Assembly (NCBI RefSeq): GCF_026544205.1
Contig: NZ_JALNUI010000008.1
Span: 1 to 64,000 of the forward strand
Reading direction: 5' to 3'
DNA from: Curtobacterium sp. GC_Cur_3
GTDB lineage: Bacteria; Actinomycetota; Actinomycetes; Actinomycetales; Microbacteriaceae
Length of the DNA: 64,000 nucleotides
Shown here: piece by piece, positions 44,170-51,246 of the stretch
Layout: each line of letters starts with the position of its first letter
How positions within the stretch are numbered: position 1 is the stretch's first letter
Notes under the pieces: model-generated
Told to the model about the DNA's origin: nothing
The model's input: the letters and a program-made list of their open reading frames with translations, nothing else
Database searches by the model: none
Position numbers and translations under genes: made by a program

Positions 44170-44631
44170 ATGACGTACACGGTCGACTTCGTCGACGTAT
44201 CGACCACCGGGCTCGAGACCTCCCCGGTCGCTCCAGCCCTCGCCGGCCTCCGCGCGAACGAGGCCCGCTACTACAAGAACAAGTACGACCACGTCTTCGT
44301 CACGAGGACCCCGCAGGAAGCGCCCGAGGTCCTCGACCTCGTAACCCGGGTCCTGCACGACGAGCGCGGCATCGTCGTCGCGTCTCCGCCCCTCGAGGTC
44401 AGCGGCTTCGAGGTCGAGGGTCTCCGCATGGCCTACGTCTTCTACGAGTCGGGCCTGGCGATCAACGTCATGTACGCGGTCGAACCGGGTGGCAAGCGCG
44501 CCGTCGGCTTCAAGCTCTCGCTCGGCATGGACGTGCCGGAGGAGCTGTCCTCCTTCAAGTTCGCCCGCCAACGGTCGAAGCTGGCCGGCGAGATCCGCGG
44601 GTCCTACTTCGTCATCAAGGGCGAGTACTGA
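44170..44631 (+). CDS. Hypothetical protein
   Basis: Protein of 153 aa I do not recognise. It begins TYTVDFVDVSTTGLET and contains RANEARYYKNKYDHVFVTRTP and a C-terminal FKFARQRSKLAGEIRGSYFVIKGEY. Secondary structure looks mixed alpha/beta and it is soluble with no signal peptide. The gene is convergent with the methionine aminopeptidase gene (15 bp apart). Codon bias is slightly weaker than its neighbours, with more A/T third positions, which may point to acquisition. Function unknown. Confidence 0.6.
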   Translation: MTYTVDFVDVSTTGLETSPVAPALAGLRANEARYYKNKYDHVFVTRTPQEAPEVLDLVTRVLHDERGIVVASPPLEVSGFEVEGLRMAYVFYESGLAINVMYAVEPGGKRAVGFKLSLGMDVPEELSSFKFARQRSKLAGEIRGSYFVIKGEY

Positions 44632-44646
44632 CTCACAGGCTGGCCG

Positions 44647-45414
44647 TCAGCGCAGCGTCAGCACCTCAGCGCCGTCCTCGGTGATCGCGATCGTGTGCTC
44701 GCTGTGCGCCGTCCGGGCTCCCGTGGCGCTCCGCAGCGTCCACCCGTCGTCGTCGGTCACGAGCTCGTCGGTGTCCGCCATGATCCAGGGCTCCAGCGCG
44801 AGCAGGAGGCCTGGCCGGAGCGTGTAGCCACGACCAGCGCGGCCGTCGTTCGCGATGTGCGGGTCGCCGTGCATGGTCGACCCGACCCCGTGCCCACCGA
44901 ACTGCAGGTTGATCGGGTACCCGGCTTCGGTCAGGACGGACCCGATCGCGTGCGACAGGTCCCCGATCTTCGCTCCGGGTGCCGCGGCGGCGATGCCGGC
45001 AGCGAGGGCCCGCTCGGTGACCTCGATCATCGCCAGGTCCTCGGGCGCGGCCGTGGTTCCCACGACGAAGCTCACGGCGGAGTCCGCGACGACGCCGTCG
45101 AGCGTCACCGCCAGGTCGAGCGTCAGCAGATCGCCGTCCCGCAGCCGGTAGTCGTGGGGGAGCCCGTGCAGCACGGCGTCGTTGACCGACGTGCAGATGA
45201 AGTGCCCGAAGGGCCCGCGGCCGAACGATGGGGCGTAGTCGACGTAGCAGGACTCGGCCCCGGCTTCGCGGATCATCGTCTCGGTCCACCGGTCGATGTC
45301 GAGCAGGTTCGTCCCGACCGTCGTCCGCTCCTGCAGCCGGCGCAGCATCGACCCGACGAGGGCTCCGACTGCTCGGGCGCGGGGGAGTTCGGACGGGGTG
45401 AAGATCTCGATCAT
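44647..45414 (-). CDS. map: Type I methionine aminopeptidase (accessory paralogue)
   Basis: Removes N-terminal methionine from nascent proteins. The 255-aa type I enzyme has the metal ligands in TLDLAVTLDGVVADS (two Asp), GGHGVGSTMHGDP (His), LALEPW (Glu) and SEHTIAI (Glu). It lacks an N-terminal zinc-finger extension. It sits apart from ribosomal-protein genes and is divergent from an XRE regulator that overlaps its promoter, so it is probably a regulated second copy rather than the housekeeping one. Its mRNA appears leaderless (TACAGT 7 bases before the ATG). Confidence 0.92.
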   Translation of the reverse strand: MIEIFTPSELPRARAVGALVGSMLRRLQERTTVGTNLLDIDRWTETMIREAGAESCYVDYAPSFGRGPFGHFICTSVNDAVLHGLPHDYRLRDGDLLTLDLAVTLDGVVADSAVSFVVGTTAAPEDLAMIEVTERALAAGIAAAAPGAKIGDLSHAIGSVLTEAGYPINLQFGGHGVGSTMHGDPHIANDGRAGRGYTLRPGLLLALEPWIMADTDELVTDDDGWTLRSATGARTAHSEHTIAITEDGAEVLTLR

Positions 45415-45421
45415 GCCGACA

Positions 45422-45440
45422 ACTGTACCGGTATTAGTAT
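45422..45440. promoter_or_regulatory. Overlapping divergent leaderless promoters with palindrome
   Basis: In a 33-bp gap, TACAGT (minus, 45422-45427) lies 7 bases before the map ATG and TAGTAT (plus, 45435-45440) lies 7 bases before the XRE ATG. Between them is the perfect palindrome TACCGGTA (45426-45433), overlapping the minus -10. A protein bound here would silence both genes. Confidence 0.6.
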
Positions 45441-45447
45441 CGGGACC

Positions 45448-45735
45448 ATGGTCCGTCTCCCACTGACTGCTGCCGACATCGAACGCGGGCAGCGACTCGG
45501 CGCTCTGCTCCGTCGTGCGCGAGGGGACCGGTCGATGCTCGAGACCGCGTTGGAGGCTGGTGTCTCGCCCGAGACGCTCCGCAAGATCGAGACGGGGCGG
45601 GTCGCAACCCCCGCGTTCCCGACGATCGCTGCCATCGCCGGCGTGCTCGGGCTCTCCCTCGACGAGGTCTGGTCGGAGATCAACGACCTCAGTCGAGCAA
45701 CGCGTCGATCACCTGCGGGATCCGCTGTTCGATGA
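45448..45735 (+). CDS. XRE-family transcriptional regulator next to map
   Basis: Helix-turn-helix protein of 95 aa. The HTH lies in MLETALEAGVSPETLRKIETGRVATPAFPTIAAIAG (residues about 31-66, only partly quoted as SPETLRKIETGRVATP). The conserved core ends near DEVWSEIND (residue 79); the last 15 or so residues, LSRATRRSPAGSAVR, are unlike the rest. They are encoded by DNA that, on the opposite strand, reads as the C-terminus of a lost gene (see 45689). It probably represses itself and map through the palindrome at 45426. Confidence 0.8.
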   Translation: MVRLPLTAADIERGQRLGALLRRARGDRSMLETALEAGVSPETLRKIETGRVATPAFPTIAAIAGVLGLSLDEVWSEINDLSRATRRSPAGSAVR

Positions 45736-45866
45736 CGTCCCGGATGCTGTCCTCCATCGCGGGCTGAACGACTCGCTCACAGCGGGACGGCCTCGTCACG
45801 GACGTGCGAGAAGTGCGCGTCGTCGGTCTGGTCGTCCGTCAGCACGTCGACGGCAAAGGAACCGTT
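45689..45866 (-). pseudogene. Remnants of a nucleotidyltransferase antitoxin and a HEPN-like toxin
   Basis: Two out-of-frame C-terminal fragments follow the HTH gene on the minus strand. Fragment 1 (stop at 45777-45779) reads NGSFAVDVLTDDQTDDAHFS and ends RDEAVPL, resembling the end of an MNT-type nucleotidyltransferase domain. Fragment 2 (stop at 45689-45691) reads VVQPAMEDSIRDVIEQRIPQ then VIDALLD, resembling the end of a HEPN/HepT-like protein. With the HTH at 45796-46095 they make the order HTH-MNT then HEPN in decay, with the middle of the MNT domain and most of the toxin deleted. The family match is from pattern recall and is moderate. Confidence 0.5.
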
Positions 45867-46095
45867 CGGCTGCTTCGCGGATCGCGTCGGCGTAGAGCGT
45901 CAGCGGGATGCTCGGGCGGAGTCGCGCGGCTCGGAGTATCCGCTCCAATGACTCGGGCGACGGGTGCGCGCGACCACTCTCGTATGCAGAGATGACCGCG
46001 CTCTGCACATACGCCGAACGGGCGAGGTCGTCCCGAGACATGCCGATGTCCAAGCGCGCACGACGAATGAGCTGCGCAGCCCTGTCTGTCCTCAT
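45796..46095 (-). CDS. Truncated HTH protein, likely N-terminus of a decayed antitoxin
   Basis: Reading frame of 99 aa with a clear XRE-type helix-turn-helix: IRRARLDIGMSRDDLARSAY, then VQSAVISAYESGRAHPS. It continues LRPSIPLTLYADAIREAAERF, which in HTH-MNT antitoxins leads into the nucleotidyltransferase domain. After residue about 82 the sequence becomes Arg-rich frameshift product. GGAGGGG 5 bases before the ATG is a good ribosome binding site, so a stand-alone HTH may still be made. It is divergent from the 46199 gene. Confidence 0.55.
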   Translation of the reverse strand: MRTDRAAQLIRRARLDIGMSRDDLARSAYVQSAVISAYESGRAHPSPESLERILRAARLRPSIPLTLYADAIREAAERFLCRRRADGRPDRRRALLARP

Positions 46096-46198
46096 CCGTG
46101 CCCCTCCGATCGATCACGAGCCTCCTCCTCATCCATCCAACGCACCTGCCGGGCGGACGTGCACCCCGGATGCCTACCTTCGGGAGCGGAGGTGGAAC

Positions 46199-46540
46199 GT
46201 GAAGTACATCAACTACGACGGAAGCGTCATCATGACGGGCGATCGCATCGCCGAAGCGCTCGCTGACTATGCGGCGGTACTCGGAGCGAACGGGCGTACG
46301 GACGCGGTCCACGTCCCGACGATCGGTGCCGACGGAGCGATCGAGACGTCGACGCTCCTGGTGGGACCGGCGAGCGAGCTCGTGCTGACCCAGGCCCCGG
46401 ACGACGAGCTCGACCTGGAGGACCCGGCGTTCATCCGGCGTCTCCGCGACGCCGCTTCGAAGGCCGGACCGGAACAGCCGCTGTACGCAGACGGACGGAC
46501 GCCCTTCGCGGGCGTCGACGAGGACCCGCAGCCGGTCTAG
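46199..46540 (+). CDS. Hypothetical protein, Microbacteriaceae-type
   Basis: Acidic protein of 113 aa beginning MKYINYDGSVIMTGDRIAEA. It has LADYAAVLGANGRTDAVHVP, then STLLVGPASELVLTQAPDDELDLEDP. No signal or membrane segment. The GTG is chosen because GGAGG lies 6 bases upstream, and the sequence before it is not protein-like. I recall similar proteins in related genomes, always unannotated; the compact alpha/beta pattern gives no function. It is followed by two back-to-back hairpins. Confidence 0.7.
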   Translation: MKYINYDGSVIMTGDRIAEALADYAAVLGANGRTDAVHVPTIGADGAIETSTLLVGPASELVLTQAPDDELDLEDPAFIRRLRDAASKAGPEQPLYADGRTPFAGVDEDPQPV

Positions 46541-46564
46541 GACACCGGCCACGGCCTACGACGA

Positions 46565-46596
46565 CGAAACGCCGCCGAGGAATCGGCGGCGTTTCG
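46565..46596. terminator. Terminator hairpin 1 after the 46199 gene
   Basis: Perfect 14-bp arms (CGAAACGCCGCCGA) with a 4-base loop, 25 bp past the stop. Confidence 0.8.
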
Positions 46597-46600
46597 CGTG

Positions 46601-46634
46601 TCCGGACTGACCGGACGAGTCCGGTCAGTCCGGA
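46601..46634. terminator. Terminator hairpin 2, serving the 46648 gene
   Basis: Perfect 16-bp arms (TCCGGACTGACCGGAC) with a 2-base loop. Bases 46631-46645 then read CGGACGGGAGGCTCG, a single arm of the GGAGGC palindrome family with no partner. Confidence 0.75.
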
Positions 46635-46647
46635 CGGGAGGCTCGGG

Positions 46648-46935
46648 TCAGGCTGCGAGCGCGAGCTCGGACCGGCGGATGGTGACCGCCTGGAGGATGG
46701 TGCGGCTGGCCTCGCCGCGCCAGGACCGCCCGGGGACGGTCCAGCCGGCTTCGCCGTCGACCTCGACACGGATGCCGGGGGTGACGAAGAGCTCCAGCGT
46801 GTCGACCGGCACGCGCACGAGGTACTCGCGCTGGGTGTCGGCGTCGCGCACGGGGAACTCGGCGATGCGGTCGGGGGAGATGACGGGTGCCGCGGTGGCG
46901 GTCCCGAGGATGGTGATGCGTTCGTTGCTGGTCAT
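46648..46935 (-). CDS. Hypothetical small beta-rich protein
   Basis: Protein of 95 aa I do not recognise. It has ITILGTATAAPVISPDRIAEF, then FPVRDADTQREYLVRVPVDT and a C-terminal SWRGEASRTILQAVTIRRSEL (quoted in part). The pattern of alternating hydrophobic strands could be an OB-fold, and the opening loosely resembles single-stranded DNA-binding proteins, but the match is too weak to name. AGGAAG lies 9 bases before the ATG. About 280 bp of non-coding sequence lies upstream before the 47216 palindrome. Confidence 0.65.
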   Translation of the reverse strand: MTSNERITILGTATAAPVISPDRIAEFPVRDADTQREYLVRVPVDTLELFVTPGIRVEVDGEAGWTVPGRSWRGEASRTILQAVTIRRSELALAA

Positions 46936-47021
46936 GGTGCTGTCTTCCTGGGCTGCTGGCGTCCCGCGGTGCGGTCCGACGGACGACTCGTGTCGCATCG
47001 GTCGCGTGCTGCGGGCACGCG

Positions 47022-47040
47022 CACGTCGGAATTCGACGTG
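47022..47040. promoter_or_regulatory. Inverted repeat, possible operator
   Basis: CACGTCG-GAATT-CGACGTG has perfect 7-bp arms and lies 87 bases upstream of the 46935 start. Role unknown. Confidence 0.35.
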
Positions 47041-47215
47041 CTGCTCGGCCTGGTCCGTGTGATCGGACGTGCGGGCGAGCGGTTGTCTCGTGGGAATGCG
47101 ACTCGGGTGAGTCGGTGCGAGACGAGGTGGTGTGCGCGAGTCAGATGGGTTCGCTGCAATGCACCAACAGCACACAGTACGGCATGTCAGCCGGGTTGTC
47201 CAGCGGCCGATCGGA

Positions 47216-47257
47216 GGACGGGAGGCTCGTGGCGGCGCCGCCACGAGCCTCCCGTCC
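47216..47257. terminator. Perfect 42-bp palindromic terminator
   Basis: Two 21-bp arms (starting GGACGGGAGGCTCGTGG) meet without a spacer. It lies 19 bp past the stop of the 47277 gene and is a family member of the 17023 palindrome. Confidence 0.8.
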
Positions 47258-47276
47258 GTCCCATCGTCCGATCGGG

Positions 47277-48053
47277 TCAGTTGAGGGCCGGGGTGTCCTC
47301 CGGGACGACGCCTCCGCCGTACAGGTCCGTGGCGAGGTCGCGCAACGCGCGGAGCGCGACGCGCTGGGTCAGCGGGCCGTAGGAGATGCGGGCGACGCCG
47401 AGCGCTTCGTACTCGGCCGCGGGCAGTGCGCCGGGCAGGCCGATGACACTCAGCTTGCCGCGACCGAGTCCGTCGACGAGTTGTTCCACGACGTCGCGCT
47501 GGATCGCTCCGGGGACGAAGACGAGGGGTGCGCCGGCGTCGAGGAAGGCCTTCCCGCGGTCGATCGCGTCCGCGATGCTCTCCTCGATCGGTCGGTCCCC
47601 GCCCTTGGCGATGGCGTCGGTGCGGGCGTTGAGCTGGAAGGCGACGCCCTCCTGCTCAGCGGCCTGCATGATCGCGGCGACGCGGGCGACGGCCTCGTCG
47701 AACGGTCGGAGGCGGTCCTCGACGTTGGCGCCCACGACGCCGAAGCCGATCGCGCGGCGGATGGTCTCGGCCGGGTCCTCGTAGCCGTCGTCGAGGTCAG
47801 CGCTCACCGGCAGGTCGACGGCCTCGGCCACGATGCGGGCGCCCTGCAGCGCGAGGTCCAGCGGCATCCCGCCGTCCTCGTACCCGTACGAGGCGGCGAT
47901 CGAGTGCCCGGCGGTCGCGATGGCCGTCGTCTCGGGGAGGGCCGCGACGGTCTTCGCGCTGATCGCGTCCCACACGTTGACGACGCGGAGGATCTCGGGT
48001 GCTTCGTGCAGGGACTTCAGGGTCTGCGCCTTGTCGGCGGTGCTGCTGCTCAT
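47277..48053 (-). CDS. Isocitrate lyase/phosphoenolpyruvate mutase family protein
   Basis: TIM-barrel protein of 258 aa. NVWDAISAKTVAALP, GHSIAASYGYEDGGM and the metal-binding VSADLDDGYEDP are the family signature. GANVEDRLRPFDEAVARV and NARTDAIAKGGDRPIEESIA follow. The canonical lyase KKCGH loop is absent, so it is not isocitrate lyase; oxaloacetate decarboxylase, carboxy-PEP or 2-methylisocitrate-type activities occur in the family and the substrate cannot be chosen here. TACGCT lies 7 bases before the ATG. Confidence 0.88.
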   Translation of the reverse strand: MSSSTADKAQTLKSLHEAPEILRVVNVWDAISAKTVAALPETTAIATAGHSIAASYGYEDGGMPLDLALQGARIVAEAVDLPVSADLDDGYEDPAETIRRAIGFGVVGANVEDRLRPFDEAVARVAAIMQAAEQEGVAFQLNARTDAIAKGGDRPIEESIADAIDRGKAFLDAGAPLVFVPGAIQRDVVEQLVDGLGRGKLSVIGLPGALPAAEYEALGVARISYGPLTQRVALRALRDLATDLYGGGVVPEDTPALN

Positions 48054-48060
48054 GCGCCCG

Positions 48061-48066
48061 AGCGTA
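48061..48066 (-). promoter_or_regulatory. -10 box, leaderless promoter of the 47277 gene
   Basis: TACGCT on the minus strand ends 7 bases before the ATG at 48053. Confidence 0.5.
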
Positions 48067-48164
48067 GGCCGGAGGCCCCGACGAGGCTCAGGGCAGTGCG
48101 GAACACGACGCCCGATGACGGACGGGCTCGCGTGCGGTCCACGCGGCGGTGCATCCTTGGGGGC

Positions 48165-49352
48165 ATGGCGAACGACGAGGAGGACCCGGTCGGCACGCTC
48201 CGCGGGGTCCGGACGAGCATCAAGTGGACGCGGTACGCGCCCGACGTGCTGCCCCTGTTCGTCGCCGAGATGGACCACGAGGTCGCGCCCGAGATCCGGC
48301 AGGCGCTGGTCGAGCGCGTGCAGCAGTCCGACCTCGGGTACCTCGACGGGCCCGGGCCCCTCGCTCCGGCCTTCGCGCAGTTCGCCCGGGATCGCTGGGA
48401 CTGGGACGTCGACCCCGCCCGCGTGTACCTGGCGACCGATGTCAGCGTGGGGATCGTCGAGACCCTGCGCCTGGCGTTGCCCGACGGTGGCCGTGTCGCC
48501 ATCACCCCGCCGGTGTACCCGCCGTTCTTCGAGCTGGTCGAGGAAGCCCGATGTCAGGTCGAGGAGGTCCCCCTGACGGAACGCTGGGGCGTGTACCGGC
48601 TCGACCTCGACGGGCTCGAGCGGGCCTTCGCCGGCGGCGTCCGCGTCTTCCTGCTCTGCAACCCGCACAACCCCGTCGGGCTGGTCCACGACCGGGCCGA
48701 CCTCGAGGCCCTGGCGACACTCGCCGCCCGGTACGACGTGCTCGTGATCAGCGACGAGATCCACGCCCCGCTCACTCATCCGGGAGTGCAGTTCACCCCG
48801 TTCGCCGCGATCGCGGAACCGCTCGGTGCGCGGAGCGTCTGCGTGACGTCGGCGAGCAAGGGCTGGAACCTCGCCGGTGTGAAGTGCTCGGTCATCGTCG
48901 CGGGGGACGCCCGGACCGCCGAGCTCCTCGACACGTTGTGGGAGGAGGTGGCCTGCCGGACGAGCATCCTCGGCCTGCACGCCAACCTCGCCGCGTTCAC
49001 GCTGGCGGTTGGGTGGCTCGAAGACGTCATCGACCGCATCGTCGCGAACGACCGGCTGCTCGCGAAGCTCCTGGCCGAGCACCTGCCGGGGGTCGTCTAC
49101 GCCCGGCCGCGCGCGGGCTACCTGGCGTGGCTGGACTTCCGAGGGCTCGGTCTGGGCGACGACCCGGCCGTCCAGCTCCGCGAGCACGCGTTCGTCGCGC
49201 TGAACTCCGGGCTGCCCTTCGGTACCGAGGGCCGTGGCTTCGCACGCATCAACCTGGCGTGCTCGCCGGACACCCTGCGCGAGGCGGTGCTGCGGATCGC
49301 CGCGGCCTACCCGTCGAGTGCGCAGGAGGGCGTCGTCTGGCACGTCGCCTGA
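48165..49352 (+). CDS. MalY/PatB-type class I/II aminotransferase or C-S lyase
   Basis: PLP fold-type I enzyme of 395 aa. The start IKWTRYAPDVLPLFVAEMDHE resembles cystathionine beta-lyases of the MalY/PatB family. FLLCNPHNPVGLVHDR, SDEIHAPL and the Schiff-base lysine in TSASKGWNLAGVKCS are all present. It probably cleaves cystathionine or other cysteine S-conjugates, or acts as an aminotransferase. Divergent from the PEP-mutase family gene across 111 bp. No strong ribosome binding site precedes the ATG. Confidence 0.9.
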   Translation: MANDEEDPVGTLRGVRTSIKWTRYAPDVLPLFVAEMDHEVAPEIRQALVERVQQSDLGYLDGPGPLAPAFAQFARDRWDWDVDPARVYLATDVSVGIVETLRLALPDGGRVAITPPVYPPFFELVEEARCQVEEVPLTERWGVYRLDLDGLERAFAGGVRVFLLCNPHNPVGLVHDRADLEALATLAARYDVLVISDEIHAPLTHPGVQFTPFAAIAEPLGARSVCVTSASKGWNLAGVKCSVIVAGDARTAELLDTLWEEVACRTSILGLHANLAAFTLAVGWLEDVIDRIVANDRLLAKLLAEHLPGVVYARPRAGYLAWLDFRGLGLGDDPAVQLREHAFVALNSGLPFGTEGRGFARINLACSPDTLREAVLRIAAAYPSSAQEGVVWHVA

Positions 49353-49461
49353 CGCTTCCGGCTGGACGCCCGAGCACCGTGCGCCTCCCTCTGCCTGGTG
49401 CGAGGGTGACCACCTGGTGCGCGATCACGACAGCGCACGGCGTGCGCAAGCTCGCACGGGT

Positions 49462-49521
49462 CGAACGACAGCGCACCGTCGAGCGACAGCGCACCGTGGA
49501 GCGACAGCGCACCGTGGAGCG
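49462..49521. repeat. 18-bp tandem repeat, 3.3 copies
   Basis: Units at 49462, 49480 and 49498 differ at 1-2 bases each, with core CGACAGCGCACCGT, and a partial fourth copy ends at 49521. They sit between two convergent genes in a 185-bp gap. No coding or known regulatory role. Confidence 0.8.
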
Positions 49522-49537
49522 GTCTGGGCGGTGCGGC

Positions 49538-49741
49538 TCAGCCGTCGATGTAGTGGTTCCGACCGAGGACGCGGACGTGCAGGTCGACCTCGCTGGCGGG
49601 TACCTCGTCCGTGCGCGACACCCACTGCCGGGCGGCGAACCCGACGGACGACCACCGGGAGACCTCGGTGACGAGGAACCCGTCGATGAACACCTGCCAC
49701 ATGCCCTGTTCGCGGACGGCCTGGACCTCGTGCGTCGTCAT
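49538..49741 (-). CDS. Small conserved hypothetical protein
   Basis: Protein of 67 aa: TTHEVQAVREQGMWQVFIDG followed by FLVTEVSRWSSVGFAARQW and a final VRVLGRNHYIDG. The beta-beta-alpha-beta pattern is reminiscent of small HicB-like folds, but no partner toxin gene is present and no function can be assigned. TACGCT 6 bases before the ATG suggests a leaderless mRNA. GNAT gene upstream on the same strand ends 41 bp before this start. Confidence 0.6.
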   Translation of the reverse strand: MTTHEVQAVREQGMWQVFIDGFLVTEVSRWSSVGFAARQWVSRTDEVPASEVDLHVRVLGRNHYIDG

Positions 49742-49747
49742 GCGGCG

Positions 49748-49753
49748 AGCGTA
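49748..49753 (-). promoter_or_regulatory. -10 box, leaderless promoter of the 49538 gene
   Basis: TACGCT on the minus strand ends 6 bases before the ATG at 49741. Confidence 0.45.
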
Positions 49754-49782
49754 GCAACGCGGGGGCCCGACGCCGACCGGAC

Positions 49783-50265
49783 TCAGAGGTCGAGCACCAT
49801 CGCCACGTCGGCCCGCACGTACGGGCTCGGGTGCCGTTCCTCGGCGGTCAGGTGCCGGAAGCCCGACGTCTCGTAGAGGTGCACCGCACTGGCGAGCCCG
49901 GAGTTCGTCTCGAGGGTGATGCGCTGCGCCCCGAGTGCCAGCGCCCGGTCGATCGCCGCACGGATGAGCAGACGGCCGGTGCCGTGCCCCTGGTGCTCGG
50001 CGGACACGGCCATCTTCACGAGCTCGAACACACGCTCGCCCTCAGGCGCGATGCCCACGCAGCCGACGACCTCGTCGCCGAGTCGCGCGACGAACACCGC
50101 GCCACCGGGCTCGATGATGCGGCCGGCGGGGTCGCCGAGGATCGCGCGGTCCGCGTCCTCGAGCGTGAAGAACCGGGTGATCCAGGCCTCGTTGAGGGTG
50201 CGGAACGCGTCGGCGTCGGCAGGGGTCCTGAGGTCGTCGATGATGACGGAGGCGGTGTCGGGCAT
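49783..50265 (-). CDS. GNAT family N-acetyltransferase
   Basis: Acetyltransferase of 160 aa transferring acetyl from acetyl-CoA to an unknown amine. Motif A, SAEHQGHGTGRLLIRAAIDRA, contains the Q/RxxGxG/A pyrophosphate loop as QGHGTG; the preceding GEVVGCVGI-type strand (DEVVGCVGIAPEG) and the later SGLASAVHLYETSGFRHL are typical. It is divergent from the LysR-family gene across 68 bp, and LysR proteins often control the divergent neighbour, so it is a candidate target. Confidence 0.88.
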   Translation of the reverse strand: MPDTASVIIDDLRTPADADAFRTLNEAWITRFFTLEDADRAILGDPAGRIIEPGGAVFVARLGDEVVGCVGIAPEGERVFELVKMAVSAEHQGHGTGRLLIRAAIDRALALGAQRITLETNSGLASAVHLYETSGFRHLTAEERHPSPYVRADVAMVLDL

Positions 50266-50321
50266 GGACCCATCCTCGGACGCCGAGGAAGTCACGTCCA
50301 ATACTCGTTCACGTGGATCGG

Positions 50322-50327
50322 TACGCT
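50322..50327 (+). promoter_or_regulatory. -10 box, leaderless promoter of the LysR gene
   Basis: TACGCT ends 6 bases before the ATG at 50334. Upstream, ACGT-containing half-sites at 50294 and 50311 flank an A/T-rich centre and may be a LysR site. Confidence 0.45.
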
Positions 50328-50333
50328 CGGTGC

Positions 50334-51215
50334 ATGGATCACCCTGACGTCGACCTGCGGCAGCTCCGCGCGTTCCTGGCGGTCGCCGACGAGCTGCACT
50401 TCGGCCGGGCCGCCGCCACGCTGCACATGGCCCAACCGGCGCTGTCGCAGCAGATCCGCCGCACGGAGCGGGCGCTCGGCGTCGACCTGTTCGTCCGGAC
50501 GTCGCGCAGTGTCGCCCTGACGCCGGCCGGTCGGGTGCTGCACGGTCGGGCCCGGTCGCTCCTGGCGCAGGCCGCCCGGGACCTCGACGAGACGGTGCGG
50601 GTGGGGCGCGGTGAGGTCGGACGCCTCGACGTCGGGTTCGTCGTGTCGGCGCTGCCGCTCGGCCCGATCGAACGCGTCCAGCGCTTCCGGGAGCGCCACC
50701 CGCTCGTCCGCGTCGAACTCACCGAGGGCTACACGTCCCGGCTGCTCGCCCGCATCGTCCGCGGTGAGCTCGACCTGGCGATCGTGCGGGACCCCGACCC
50801 GACCGAGGGCGTGCGCACGACGCTGTTCCGGAGCGAGCCGTTCGTCGCCGCGGTGCCCCGGTCGCACCGCTTCGCCGATCGGACGGAGATCGCCGGGTCG
50901 GAGCTCCTCGACGACCCGTTCGTGTTCTTCCCGCCCGAGGCCGGCGCCGTGGCGACCGAGCGCAACCTGGCCCCGGTCGTGGTGAACGGCCGACGCCCCG
51001 TCGTCGTGCAGGAGGCCACCACATGGGCGACCGTCCTGCACCTGGTCGGTGTCGGGCTCGGGGTGACCGTGGCCCCGGCGAGTGCGACCCTCGCCGCACC
51101 GGACACGGTCGTCCTGCTGCCGGTCACGGGGGACCACCGCAGCGAACTCTGCTGGGCGTCACGGGCCGACGACGACCGCGAGGTCCTCCGCAACTTCATG
51201 GCCGCGACCGACTGA
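50334..51215 (+). CDS. LysR family transcriptional regulator
   Basis: Regulator of 293 aa. The N-terminal HTH has VDLRQLRAFLAVADELHFGRAAATLHMAQPALSQQIR in pattern (quoted here as FGRAAATLHMAQPALSQQI). A linker helix and a periplasmic-binding-like effector domain follow, with GRLDVGFVVSALPLGPIERV and DDPFVFFPPEAG. It is divergent from the GNAT gene. ATG at 50334 is preferred to an upstream in-frame start at 50313 because the -10 box lies between them. Effector unknown. Confidence 0.92.
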   Translation: MDHPDVDLRQLRAFLAVADELHFGRAAATLHMAQPALSQQIRRTERALGVDLFVRTSRSVALTPAGRVLHGRARSLLAQAARDLDETVRVGRGEVGRLDVGFVVSALPLGPIERVQRFRERHPLVRVELTEGYTSRLLARIVRGELDLAIVRDPDPTEGVRTTLFRSEPFVAAVPRSHRFADRTEIAGSELLDDPFVFFPPEAGAVATERNLAPVVVNGRRPVVVQEATTWATVLHLVGVGLGVTVAPASATLAAPDTVVLLPVTGDHRSELCWASRADDDREVLRNFMAATD

Positions 51216-51246
51216 CGCCGGCCCCAGCCCCCCAGCAACACCACCG

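Larger units (their letters stand above)
46936..47276. other. Non-coding stretch
   Basis: About 340 bp without a credible gene. It holds an inverted repeat at 47022, the palindromic terminator at 47216-47257, and a relatively A/T-richer section (47150-47200) that may carry a promoter for the 46648 gene. Nothing else was recognised. Confidence 0.6.

Noticed and set aside
46648-46935. Single-stranded DNA-binding protein
   Set aside because: Only the first strand resembles SSB; length, missing aromatic residues and lack of the acidic tail argue against it.
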